Source of the DNA: an uncultured Alistipes sp.
GTDB lineage: Bacteria > Bacteroidota > Bacteroidia > Bacteroidales > Rikenellaceae
Length of the DNA: 10,553 bases
NCBI GenBank assembly: GCA_900769525.1
Contig: CAAGGY010000149.1
Location: forward strand, 1 to 10,553
Direction of reading: 5' to 3'
Numbering within the stretch: the first letter of the stretch is position 1; each line of letters starts with the position of its first letter. A program made the translations under genes and the position numbers. The notes below the pieces were generated by a model, which worked only from the letters and a program-made list of their open reading frames with translations, ran no database searches and was not told where the DNA came from. Below, in pieces: positions 1 through 7,759 of this stretch.

Positions 1-2291
1 AGAAGGGTAATGCTCCTGAGGAGCGTAAGCTCTCACGTCTATTCCGTCGTGGCGATGTAACACGTCTTATCAAGAAGTCTAACGACTTTGGTGCTGGTGG
101 CGTGAGCGTTGCTATCGGTGAGCTCACTGATGGCCTTGATATCTACCTCGACCGTGTGCCTACAAAGTATAATGGTCTTAACTCTACTGAGCTTGCTATT
201 AGCGAGTCGCAGGAGCGTATGTCGGTAGTTATCGAGCGCAAGGATATGGAGCAGTTTATGGCTCTTTGCCACGAGGAGAATGTCGAGGTTACATACGTTG
301 CAGATGTAACTGACACTCGCCGTATGCGTATGTTCTCTGATGGCAACCTTGTTGTAGACCTCTCTCGTGAGTTTATCGACTCGGCAGGTGCTAAGCACTA
401 TACTAAGATAAATATTGGTGGTGTTGAGAATGTGAATCCTTTCGAGCGCAAGGTCGAGGGTGTCACAACCACCAAGCGTATGAAGAACAATCTCTCAGAC
501 CATAACGTTCTCTCGCAGAAGGGCCTTATCGAGATGTTCGACTCTACTATCGGTGCATCTACAGTCTTGATGCCTTATGGTGGTAAGACTCAGTGTACTG
601 AGACACAGGTATCTGTGCAGAAGTTGCCAGTAGGTGGCGGCTTTACAAATACGGCAAGTATCATGGCTTATGGCTATAACCCATATATCGCTAAGTGGAG
701 CCCATATCACGGTGCTGCTTATGCTGTTGTTGATGCTTGTGCTAAGGTTGTAGCAGCTGGTGCTCGCTACGATAAGATGCGCTTCTCATACCAGGAGTAT
801 TTCGAGCGTATGACCGACGCTACATCGTGGGGTAAGCCTATGGCGGCGTTGCTCGGTGCTCTGAAGATGCAGGTGGAGCTCGGCCTTCCATCAATCGGTG
901 GTAAGGACTCTATGAGTGGTACATTCCGTGATATCAACGTGCCACCAATGCTTATGGCATTCGGTATCACTACTGTTGACGCTCGCACTGTTATCAGCCC
1001 TGAGTTCAAGAGTGCAGGTAATAACATCTACGTCATCCGCCACACCCCAGAGGCTAACTATATGCCTTGTGTCGAGCAGCTCAAGAGTAACTTCGACTAT
1101 GTATCGACCAAGATCGAGCAGGGCGACATCGTGTCGGCTTGGGCAGTAGGCTTTGGTGGTGTTGCTGAGGCTGTCTCTAAGATGGCATTCGGTAATAAGG
1201 TTGGTGCTGCTGTTGAGTGCGATGAGCAGATGTTGTACAACTACTCTTACGGTTCAATCGTTGTTGAGAGCCGCCGTACACTCAACCACCCATCTGTTGA
1301 GTTTATTGGTAAGACAGTTAACGAGGAGGCAATCTTTGTTAATGGCACCCGCTTGCCTTTGGATGAGTTGCTCGCTGCCAACACCGAGAAGTATGCAACG
1401 GTCTACACCGATAAGGGTAAGGCTGGTGAGCCTACACGTGTAAGCGACGGCAAGGGCTTCGTTAAGAAGTACGAGGGTGAGAAGGTCGATAAGGTAAAGG
1501 TATATATCCCTGTATTCCCTGGTACTAACTGCGACTACGATACTGCTCGTGCCTTCGAGCGTGCTGGTGCAGAGGTCGAGATGACTGTGTTCAAGAACCT
1601 CACTGGTGAGGATGTGTTTGCATCTATTCGCGAGATGGTTGAGCATATCTCTAAGTGTCATATTATGGCCCTTAGTGGAGGTTTCTCTGCCGGTGATGAG
1701 CCAGATGGTAGCGGTAAGTTCATCGCTAATGTACTCAATAATAAGGAGGTTGCTGATGCTATTCACGCCTTGTTGGACCGTGGTGGCTTGATGCTCGGTA
1801 TCTGTAACGGCTTCCAGGCATTGGTTAAGTCTGGTCTGTTGCCTTATGGTCGCTTGGGTATGGTTACTAAGGAGTCTCCAACACTCTTCCGCAACGATAT
1901 CAACCGCCACATCTCGCAGATTGTATCAACACGTGTCGGCACTACAGCGTCACCTTGGTTGCAGTCGTTTGAGGTTGGTGACATCCACTCTATAGCAGTT
2001 AGCCATGGTGAGGGTAAGTTTGTTGTTAGCCCACAGATGGCCGAGGTGCTCTTCCGCAATGGTCAGGTGGCATTCCAGTATGTTGATGCCGAGAATCGTC
2101 CTACAACTGACTCGCCATTCAACCCTAACGGCTCAAGCTATGCTATCGAGGGTATCGTAGACCCATCAGGTCAGATCCTCGGTAAGATGGGCCACACAGA
2201 GCGTTATGAGCGTGACCTTATGAAGAATATACACGGTGAGAAGATTCAGGATATCTTCTCTAACGCTGTTAACTACTTCACTCAGCGATAG
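1..2291 (+). CDS. purL: Phosphoribosylformylglycinamidine synthase, single-chain type (5' truncated by window edge)
   Basis: This is the 3' part of FGAM synthase, which uses ATP and glutamine to convert FGAR to FGAM in the cytoplasm. The frame is open from base 3 and no start is visible. About 763 codons are present, so some 450-500 N-terminal residues should lie upstream if it has the usual length of about 1,200-1,250 residues. Visible parts, in order, are the NDFGAGGVSVAIGEL motif of the first PurM-like half (about 84-128), the second PurM-like half with SIGGKDSMSGTF (about 892-927), and a fused class I glutaminase domain from about 1495. The glutaminase nucleophile is the Cys of GICNGF (1803-1805). 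The His and Glu of GHTER (2193-2201) complete the triad. No separate purS or purQ is needed. The glutaminase motifs (PVFPGTNCDYDTARAFERAG, GGFSAGDEPDGSGKF) resemble clostridial and streptococcal PurL more than the Bacteroides form. purC follows after 3 bases. Confidence 0.97.
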   Translation, partial: KGNAPEERKLSRLFRRGDVTRLIKKSNDFGAGGVSVAIGELTDGLDIYLDRVPTKYNGLNSTELAISESQERMSVVIERKDMEQFMALCHEENVEVTYVADVTDTRRMRMFSDGNLVVDLSREFIDSAGAKHYTKINIGGVENVNPFERKVEGVTTTKRMKNNLSDHNVLSQKGLIEMFDSTIGASTVLMPYGGKTQCTETQVSVQKLPVGGGFTNTASIMAYGYNPYIAKWSPYHGAAYAVVDACAKVVAAGARYDKMRFSYQEYFERMTDATSWGKPMAALLGALKMQVELGLPSIGGKDSMSGTFRDINVPPMLMAFGITTVDARTVISPEFKSAGNNIYVIRHTPEANYMPCVEQLKSNFDYVSTKIEQGDIVSAWAVGFGGVAEAVSKMAFGNKVGAAVECDEQMLYNYSYGSIVVESRRTLNHPSVEFIGKTVNEEAIFVNGTRLPLDELLAANTEKYATVYTDKGKAGEPTRVSDGKGFVKKYEGEKVDKVKVYIPVFPGTNCDYDTARAFERAGAEVEMTVFKNLTGEDVFASIREMVEHISKCHIMALSGGFSAGDEPDGSGKFIANVLNNKEVADAIHALLDRGGLMLGICNGFQALVKSGLLPYGRLGMVTKESPTLFRNDINRHISQIVSTRVGTTASPWLQSFEVGDIHSIAVSHGEGKFVVSPQMAEVLFRNGQVAFQYVDAENRPTTDSPFNPNGSSYAIEGIVDPSGQILGKMGHTERYERDLMKNIHGEKIQDIFSNAVNYFTQR

Positions 2292-2294
2292 CGT

Positions 2295-3011
2295 ATGAAA
2301 CAGACAGAACTTCTCTACGAAGGTACGAGCAAGCAGATTTTCAAAACTGATAGCGACAGCCACGTTGTTGTTCGTTTCAAGGATGATACTGCAGCTTTCT
2401 ATAATATCAAGCGTGCGACAATCGAGAATAAGGGCCGCCTCACTTGCGACATCTCGTCAACCGTGCTTGAGTATCTAAATAGCCATAACATCAACACGCA
2501 CTTTGTTGAGCGTGTTGATGATAATGGCCAGCTATGCCGTGTTGTGAAGCATGTCCCTGTCGAGGTTATCGTGCGTAACGTCGTTGCAGGCTCTATGGCT
2601 AAGCGTTTGGGTATGGATGAGGGTATCGTTCCTGAGAATACCATCTTCGACCTTGTGTTGCGTCGCAGTGATCTCGGCGATCCACTCATCAACGACCACC
2701 ACGCTGTTGCTATGGGCTTGCTAAGCTACGATGAGCTTGCTCAGATGTATGAGATGTCGGCAAATATCAATCGCTGCCTTGTTGAGCTCTTTGATAAGTC
2801 TGGTATTACCGTTGTCGACTTTAAGATTGAGTTTGGTCGTACTGCTGATGGTAGTCTGGTTCTTGCCGACGAGCTCTCGCCCGATACCTGTCGTCTATGG
2901 GATAAGGCTACTGGTGAGCGCATGGATAAAGATCGCTTCCGTCGTGACTTGGGCCGTGTGCGTGAGACCTACGAGGAGGTTGCCCAGCGATTGCACAATG
3001 CACTTAAATAA
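2295..3011 (+). CDS. purC: Phosphoribosylaminoimidazole-succinocarboxamide synthase (SAICAR synthetase)
   Basis: This 238-residue enzyme joins CAIR and aspartate, using ATP, to give SAICAR. It carries the family motifs LYEGTSKQIF (residues 7-16, nucleotide-binding region), EVIVRN (90-95), DPLINDHHA (129-137), VDFKIEFG (174-181), LADELSPDTCRLWD (190-203) and MDKDRFRRDLG (210-220). Its length matches the short bacterial form (about 235-240 residues), not the longer form of roughly 300 residues that I associate with Bacteroides and yeast. The ATG lies only 3 bases after the purL stop and has no Shine-Dalgarno sequence, so translational coupling is likely. The first codons use AAA and GAA, whereas the gene body prefers AAG and GAG. 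Its substrate CAIR must come from a PurE encoded outside this window. Confidence 0.97.
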   Translation: MKQTELLYEGTSKQIFKTDSDSHVVVRFKDDTAAFYNIKRATIENKGRLTCDISSTVLEYLNSHNINTHFVERVDDNGQLCRVVKHVPVEVIVRNVVAGSMAKRLGMDEGIVPENTIFDLVLRRSDLGDPLINDHHAVAMGLLSYDELAQMYEMSANINRCLVELFDKSGITVVDFKIEFGRTADGSLVLADELSPDTCRLWDKATGERMDKDRFRRDLGRVRETYEEVAQRLHNALK

Positions 3012-3019
3012 ATATAGGT

Positions 3020-4414
3020 ATGCTTAAGGATTCATTAGATATATATGGCGATGACCTGCACGAGGAGTGCGGCGTGTTTGGTATTTTTGGCGTTGATGAT
3101 GCTCCAAATCTTGCCTACTATGGTCTGCACGCTCTGCAGCATCGTGGTCAGGAGGCGTGTGGTATCTCAGCCTTTGATGGCGAAAAACTCAATACTGTAA
3201 AGGGCGAGGGCCTTGTAACTGAGGTCTTCAACCAGCAGAAGCTCTCGAAGCTAAGTGGTCGTATTGCTATCGGTCATGTGCGCTATGCAACAACTGGTGG
3301 CGGTGGTGCTAACAATGTTCAGCCATTCTCGTTCAACCACCATACTGGCGACTTTGCGTTGGCTCATAATGGTAACTTGGTTAACTCGCACGAGTTGGCA
3401 AAATACCTCGAGGTTCGTGGTAGTCTTTTCCACTCTACTTCAGATAGCGAGCTTTTGGCGCACCTTGTAAAGAAGGATAAGCACGAGGACAAGCGTATTG
3501 ATAACATCATCGAGGCGTTGAATATGCTTGAGGGTGCCTTTGCATTCCTTATTATGACCAAGAACCGCATCTATGCCTGCCGTGATAAGCACGGCTTGCG
3601 CCCATTGGCTCTTGGTAAGCTTGGCGATGGCTATGTCATCAGCTCAGAGACTTGTGCTCTTGATATCGTTGGTGCTGAGTATATCCGTGATATCGAGCCA
3701 GGTGAGATTATCACCATCGACCACCATGGCATCCGCTCGAACTACTATTCACGCTATCAGCGCCACTTGATGTGTGCTATGGAGTACATCTACTTCGCAC
3801 GTCCTGATAGCGATATCGAGGGTTGCAACGTTCACTCATTCCGTAAGCTCTCTGGTCGCTTGCTCTATGAGCAGTGCCCAACAAAGGCCGATGTTGTTAT
3901 TGGTGTTCCCGACTCAAGTATCAGTGCAGCAATCGGTTACTCAGAGGCCAGTGGCATCCCTTACGAGATGGGACTCATCAAGAATAAGTATATCGCTCGT
4001 ACGTTTATCCAGCCTTCGCAGGAGATGCGTGAGAAGGGTGTGAGAATGAAACTCTCGGCAGTGCGCTCGTTGGTTAAGGATAAGTCTGTTATTCTGATTG
4101 ACGACTCTATTGTGCGTGGTACCACATCGCTTCGTATCGTGCGTCTTTTGAAGGAGGCGGGTGCCAAGGAGGTGCATGTGCGTATCGCCAGCCCTGCAAT
4201 TACTAACCCTTGCTTCTACGGTATCGACATGTCGACACGCAAGGAGTTGCTCTGCGCTCGAATGTCTAAGGAGGAGGCTTGCAAGGCTATCGAGGCCGAC
4301 TCGTTGGAGTTCCTCAGCCAGGAGGCGTTGCTCAAGTCGGGTAACCGTTCGGAGTTGTGTATGGCTTGCTTCAATGGCTGCTATCCAACCTCGTTGTATC
4401 ACAATAAATTGTAA
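3020..4414 (+). CDS. purF: Amidophosphoribosyltransferase, Bacillus-type with Fe-S cysteines
   Basis: This 464-residue enzyme makes 5-phosphoribosylamine from PRPP and glutamine, the first committed and usually feedback-inhibited step. An N-terminal class II glutaminase domain begins with a likely 16-residue propeptide. Cleavage would expose Cys17 in EECGVFGIFG as the catalytic N-terminal nucleophile. HRGQEACGI and AHNGNLVN are also present. The phosphoribosyltransferase half has VILIDDSIVRGTTS (residues 357-370), the PRPP-binding loop. Four cysteines sit where Bacillus PurF binds its 4Fe-4S cluster: Cys252 (MCAMEYIYFARPDS), Cys398 (NPCFYGID), and Cys447 and Cys450 (CMAC). Without the propeptide the first two become 236 and 382, the B. 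subtilis positions as I recall them. An oxygen-labile cluster would suit an anaerobe. The start is 8 bases after purC. Confidence 0.97.
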   Translation: MLKDSLDIYGDDLHEECGVFGIFGVDDAPNLAYYGLHALQHRGQEACGISAFDGEKLNTVKGEGLVTEVFNQQKLSKLSGRIAIGHVRYATTGGGGANNVQPFSFNHHTGDFALAHNGNLVNSHELAKYLEVRGSLFHSTSDSELLAHLVKKDKHEDKRIDNIIEALNMLEGAFAFLIMTKNRIYACRDKHGLRPLALGKLGDGYVISSETCALDIVGAEYIRDIEPGEIITIDHHGIRSNYYSRYQRHLMCAMEYIYFARPDSDIEGCNVHSFRKLSGRLLYEQCPTKADVVIGVPDSSISAAIGYSEASGIPYEMGLIKNKYIARTFIQPSQEMREKGVRMKLSAVRSLVKDKSVILIDDSIVRGTTSLRIVRLLKEAGAKEVHVRIASPAITNPCFYGIDMSTRKELLCARMSKEEACKAIEADSLEFLSQEALLKSGNRSELCMACFNGCYPTSLYHNKL

Positions 4415-4439
4415 TATAAATAATAAAAATATATAAGTT

Positions 4440-5468
4440 ATGGCAAAAAGTTACGAAGCAGCCGGTGTAAATCTCGAGGCTGGTTACGAAGTAGTTCGAC
4501 GCATCAAGTCGCACGTATCATCTACTAAGCGTGTTGGTTCAATGGGTAACATTGGTGCCTTCGGCGGTATGTTCGACCTCGCAGCCCTCAATATCAAGGA
4601 GCCTGTGTTGGTTAGCGGTACTGATGGTGTAGGTACAAAGCTCAAGTTGGCATTCGAGATGGACAAGCACGATACTATCGGTATTGATGCTGTTGCTATG
4701 TGTGTTAACGATGTTTTGGCACAGGGTGCTGAGCCTTTGGTATTCCTTGACTATGTTGCTGTTGGTCACAACGAGCCAGCTAAGGTCGAGGCTATCGTTG
4801 CAGGTGTTGCTGAGGGTTGCCGTCAGGCTGGCTGTGCATTGGTGGGTGGTGAGACTGCCGAGATGCCAGGTATGTACCAGGATGGCGAGTATGACATCGC
4901 AGGCTTTACTGTTGGTGTTGTTGAGCGTTCAAAGCTCATCGACGCTGGCGAGCGTGTTAAGGTAGGTGATGTGCTTGTTGGTATTGCATCAAGCGGTGTT
5001 CACTCTAATGGCTTTAGCCTTGTGCGTAAGGTTGTTAGCGACAATGGCCTCAAGCTCGGCGAGATGTATCCAGAGATTCCTGGTCGCACTCTTGGCGAGG
5101 CACTCTTGGAGCCTACACGCATCTACGTTAAGCAGGTGTTGAAGGTTATCGCTGAGTGCGATGTTCACGGCATTAGCCACATCACAGGTGGTGGTTTTGA
5201 CGAGAATATCCCACGTATCTTGAAGGATGGCCAGGGTGTCGAGGTTAAGGAGGGTAGCTGGGAGATTTTGCCAGTATTCCGCCTCTTGGAGAAGTATGGC
5301 AAGGTTGGCCACCGCGAGATGTTCAACATCTTCAATATGGGTATCGGTATGGTTATCGCATTGCCTGAGGAGGATGCAGCTAAGGCTATTGCTATCCTTG
5401 AGGAGTGTGGTGAGCGTGCTTCAGTCATCGGTCGTGTTATCGAGGGCGAGGGTGTAACTATCATCTAA
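4440..5468 (+). CDS. purM: Phosphoribosylformylglycinamidine cyclo-ligase (AIR synthetase)
   Basis: This 342-residue cytoplasmic enzyme, typical in length, closes the imidazole ring of FGAM with ATP to give AIR. Family motifs in order are SGTDGVGTKL (residues 59-68), GIDAVAMCVNDVLAQGAEPL (81-100), LVGGETAEMPGMY (134-146), GVHSNGFSLVR (186-196), HITGGGFDENIPRIL (247-261) and EMFNIFNMGIGM (293-304). The 25-base gap after purF is almost pure A/T and has no Shine-Dalgarno sequence. The opening codons use AAA and GAA, unlike the GAG/AAG-rich body. PurM directly follows PurL chemically, and both belong to the same PurM-like ATPase fold family. Confidence 0.98.
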   Translation: MAKSYEAAGVNLEAGYEVVRRIKSHVSSTKRVGSMGNIGAFGGMFDLAALNIKEPVLVSGTDGVGTKLKLAFEMDKHDTIGIDAVAMCVNDVLAQGAEPLVFLDYVAVGHNEPAKVEAIVAGVAEGCRQAGCALVGGETAEMPGMYQDGEYDIAGFTVGVVERSKLIDAGERVKVGDVLVGIASSGVHSNGFSLVRKVVSDNGLKLGEMYPEIPGRTLGEALLEPTRIYVKQVLKVIAECDVHGISHITGGGFDENIPRILKDGQGVEVKEGSWEILPVFRLLEKYGKVGHREMFNIFNMGIGMVIALPEEDAAKAIAILEECGERASVIGRVIEGEGVTII

Positions 5469-5476
5469 TCTTGGCT

Positions 5477-6052
5477 ATGAAACGAGTTCGTTTGGCAGTC
5501 TTTGCAAGTGGTAGCGGTAGCAACTATGAGGCTATTGCTGAGGCTTGTGCCGATGGTCGCCTCGATGCAGAGATTGTGCTGCTTGTGTGTGATAAGCCTG
5601 GCGCTAAGGTCCTTGAGCGTGCTAAGCGCTTTGGTACTGAGAGCTTCGCTTTCAATCCTAAGGACTATGAGTCGAAGGCAGCCTATGAGACTCTCTTGGT
5701 GCATATGCTCCAGGAGCGTGGTGTCGACTATATCTGTTTGGCGGGTTATATGCGTATTGTTGGCCCAACACTTCTTGGTGCCTTTGAGCAGCGTATTGTC
5801 AACATCCACCCATCGTTGCTCCCATCATTCAAGGGTGCTCATGCCATTCAGGATGCTGTGGACTATGGTGTCAAGATCTTTGGTGTCACCACCCATTTTG
5901 TCGATGAGACGTTGGATGGTGGTCGCATCATCGACCAGGGTGCTGTGGTCTATGAGGGTAGCGACATCGAGGAGCTTACCAACCTTATTCACAACATTGA
6001 GCATAAGCTCTATGTAAAAACTATTAATAAACTGATAAATAAGAAATATTAA
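5477..6052 (+). CDS. purN: Phosphoribosylglycinamide formyltransferase, folate-dependent
   Basis: This enzyme transfers a formyl group from 10-formyl-tetrahydrofolate to GAR, giving FGAR. From the chosen ATG it has 191 residues, the normal PurN size. It shows the phosphate-binding loop FASGSGSNYEAI (residues 9-20), NIHPSLLP with the catalytic Asn109 and His111, and DETLDGG with Asp147. These correspond to the Asn-His-Asp triad of E. coli PurN. An in-frame TTG at 5471 would add two residues. The ATG is preferred because every other complete gene here starts with ATG and MKRVRLAVFASGSGS is a normal N-terminus. The last dozen codons are markedly A/T-rich (AAA, ATT, AAT, ATA) and unlike the rest of the gene. 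They encode a basic tail, KTINKLINKKY, running up to purH. FolD downstream supplies the cofactor. Confidence 0.96.
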   Translation: MKRVRLAVFASGSGSNYEAIAEACADGRLDAEIVLLVCDKPGAKVLERAKRFGTESFAFNPKDYESKAAYETLLVHMLQERGVDYICLAGYMRIVGPTLLGAFEQRIVNIHPSLLPSFKGAHAIQDAVDYGVKIFGVTTHFVDETLDGGRIIDQGAVVYEGSDIEELTNLIHNIEHKLYVKTINKLINKKY

Positions 6053-6055
6053 GAT

Positions 6056-7585
6056 ATGCGAGCATTAGTTAGTGTTAGCGACAAGTGTGGCGTTGTGGAG
6101 TTCTGCCAGAACCTCCGACGTCTTGGCTGGGAGATTATCGCTACGGGAGGTACTCAGAAGCTTCTCGAGGATAGCGGCGTAGCAACAATTGGTATTAGCG
6201 AGGTTACAGGCTTCCCTGAGATCTGCGATGGCCGTGTTAAGACCCTTCACCCTAAGGTGCACGGTGGTTTGTTGGCTCGTCGTGACGATGAGAGCCACCT
6301 TCAGGCACTTCGTGAGAACTCTATCGAGTTTATCGACATGGTTTGTGTTAACCTCTATCCATTCCGTCAGACTATCGCAAAGCCAGATGTGAAGATGGAG
6401 GATGCTATCGAGAATATCGACATCGGTGGCCCTTCAATGTTGCGCTCTGCGGCTAAGAACTATCGTGACGTCACTGTTGTTTGTGACCCTACTGACTATG
6501 CACGCATCATCTCTGAGATTGAGCAGGGTGGCAACACAACTCTCAAGACTCGTCTTGAGCTCTCTGCAAAGGCTTATACTCACACTGCTGAGTACGATAT
6601 GTGCATCGCTACATATATGCGTAAGCAGGCGGAGTTGAACGAGAAGCTCTTTGCATCGTTCGACTTGGTGCAGACATTGCGCTATGGTGAGAACCCTCAC
6701 CAGGGTGCTAAGTTCTACGCTTCAGCCGATGCTGTGCCATTCTCATTGGCTACTGCTAAGCAGCTTAACGGCAAGGAGATGTCGTATAACAATATCCAGG
6801 ATGCAAATGCGGCGTTGAACATTGTGCGTGAGTTCTCTGAGCCTTTCGCAGTGGGTCTTAAGCATATGAACCCTTGCGGTGCTGCTATCGGTAAGGATAT
6901 CAAGGAGGCTTGGGAGAAGGCCTATGCTGCTGATACTGTGAGCATCTTCGGTGGTATTGTGGCTGTTAACCGTGAGCTTACTAAGGAGGTTGCAGAGCTT
7001 ATGAAGCCTATCTTCTTGGAGATTATCATGGCTCCTTCGTTTAGCGACGAGGCTCTCGAGATTCTTTGCACAAAGAAGAACTTGCGTCTGTTGCAGGTGG
7101 ATATGGGCGAGTGCAAAGATGTTCAGACTCAGTATGTTTCGGTAAATGGTGGTTTGCTCGTGCAGCAGCTCGATACCGAGACTAAGGAGGTTGTTGCCGA
7201 TATGTGCGTTACCGAGCGTAAGCCATCGGCTGCTGAGCTCGAGGATATGAACTTCGGCTGGCGCATCGTTAAGCACGTTAAGTCTAACGCTATTGTGGCT
7301 GTTAAGGATGGTCACACCGTGGGTGTTGGTGCTGGTCAGATGAACCGTGTGGGCTCTGCCGAGATTGCACTCAAGCAGGCTAAGGCAGCGGGCTTCACTG
7401 AGGGCCTCGTACTCGCTTCTGACGGTTTCTTCCCATTCGATGATACTGTAACTCTTGCCGAGCAGTATGGCGTGACAGCCCTTGTGCAGCCAGGTGGTAG
7501 TGTTCGTGATGAGGACTCTGTGAAGAAGGCCAACGAGTTTGGTATGACGATGACCGTAACAGGTATGCGTCACTTCAAGCATTAA
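6056..7585 (+). CDS. purH: Bifunctional AICAR formyltransferase / IMP cyclohydrolase
   Basis: This enzyme performs the last two steps to IMP. It formylates AICAR with 10-formyl-tetrahydrofolate, then closes the ring to IMP. Its 509 residues are typical for the bifunctional protein. The N-terminal MGS-like cyclohydrolase domain shows ATGGTQKLLEDSG, EVTGFPEICDGRVKTLHPK and HGGLLARRD within about the first 80 residues. The formyltransferase part begins near RYGENPHQG (209-217) and has SYNNIQDANAAL, KHMNPCGAAIG with the catalytic Lys269-His270 pair, LASDGFFPFDD, QPGGSVRDEDS and the terminal GMRHFKH. The ATG is 3 bases after the purN stop, so the two are probably translationally coupled. The 174-base gap that follows is by far the largest in the window. 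Confidence 0.98.
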   Translation: MRALVSVSDKCGVVEFCQNLRRLGWEIIATGGTQKLLEDSGVATIGISEVTGFPEICDGRVKTLHPKVHGGLLARRDDESHLQALRENSIEFIDMVCVNLYPFRQTIAKPDVKMEDAIENIDIGGPSMLRSAAKNYRDVTVVCDPTDYARIISEIEQGGNTTLKTRLELSAKAYTHTAEYDMCIATYMRKQAELNEKLFASFDLVQTLRYGENPHQGAKFYASADAVPFSLATAKQLNGKEMSYNNIQDANAALNIVREFSEPFAVGLKHMNPCGAAIGKDIKEAWEKAYAADTVSIFGGIVAVNRELTKEVAELMKPIFLEIIMAPSFSDEALEILCTKKNLRLLQVDMGECKDVQTQYVSVNGGLLVQQLDTETKEVVADMCVTERKPSAAELEDMNFGWRIVKHVKSNAIVAVKDGHTVGVGAGQMNRVGSAEIALKQAKAAGFTEGLVLASDGFFPFDDTVTLAEQYGVTALVQPGGSVRDEDSVKKANEFGMTMTVTGMRHFKH

Positions 7586-7632
7586 TATTAATTTGTTGTG
7601 ATAAGCAGCCATCTACTGCCGCTAACAAAATA

Positions 7633-7676
7633 TGTCTGCAATGGGCAGTACGCCCCAGTACAGCCCATCGCAGCCA
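7633..7676 (+). promoter_or_regulatory. Long imperfect hairpin in the purH-purD gap (possible attenuator)
   Basis: The arms pair co-linearly about one centre. 7648-7651 pairs with 7658-7661 (GTAC/GTAC), 7641-7646 with 7663-7668 (ATGGGC/GCCCAT), 7636-7639 with 7670-7673 (CTGC/GCAG), and 7633-7634 with 7675-7676. Single mismatches separate these blocks. The loop is the six bases GCCCCA at 7652-7657. That gives 16 base pairs with three one-base mismatches. Four Ts follow at 7678-7681, too short a run for a convincing intrinsic terminator. The symmetry is seen directly; the regulatory role is inferred. Confidence 0.5.
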
Positions 7677-7722
7677 ATTTTGCCGAGCGTTGTATATAAC
7701 TGCTTCTGACAATAAATTCTAT

Positions 7723-7734
7723 CGCTAATGAGCG
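7723..7734 (+). repeat. Small inverted repeat just upstream of purD
   Basis: CGCT at 7723-7726 pairs with AGCG at 7731-7734 around the loop AATG. At four base pairs it is short and could be chance. It lies about 25 bases before the purD ATG, just ahead of the A/T-rich leader. Confidence 0.2.
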
Positions 7735-7759
7735 TAAATATTAAAATATATATAGGAAT

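Larger units (their letters stand above)
7586..7759 (+). other. purH-purD intergenic region, likely structured leader of purD
   Basis: This 174-base non-coding gap is the only substantial one in an otherwise tightly packed operon. Its middle part (about 7600-7710) holds several inverted repeats described separately. Its last 30 bases are nearly all A/T and lead into the purD ATG. No clear Bacteroidota promoter (TTTG near -33 with TAnnTTTG near -7) was found. TAATTTG at 7589-7595 is only a near match and lacks an upstream partner. The hallmark conserved segment of the ZTP riboswitch, often found near purH, purD and folD, was not recognised. A cis-acting RNA controlling purD-folD-purB is the most economical reading, but it is unproven. 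Confidence 0.55.

Noticed and set aside
5471..5476. TTG at 5471 as the start of purN.
   Set aside because: The ATG at 5477 gives a standard N-terminus, and every other complete gene here uses ATG.
7589..7595. TAATTTG as a Bacteroidota -7 promoter element for purD.
   Set aside because: It is one base short of TAnnTTTG spacing, has no TTTG-like -33 partner in the purH end, and would sit far upstream of the start.
7678..7681. A strong intrinsic terminator after purH.
   Set aside because: The stem is followed by only four Ts and then G and C, so full termination is unlikely; at most partial attenuation.
7586..7759. A ZTP (pfl) riboswitch before purD, expected from its known link with purH, purD and folD.
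   Set aside because: I could not find its conserved 3' segment (CCGCCUGGGC-like) or the paired 5' domain; the hairpin here has a different layout. A covariance-model search would settle it.
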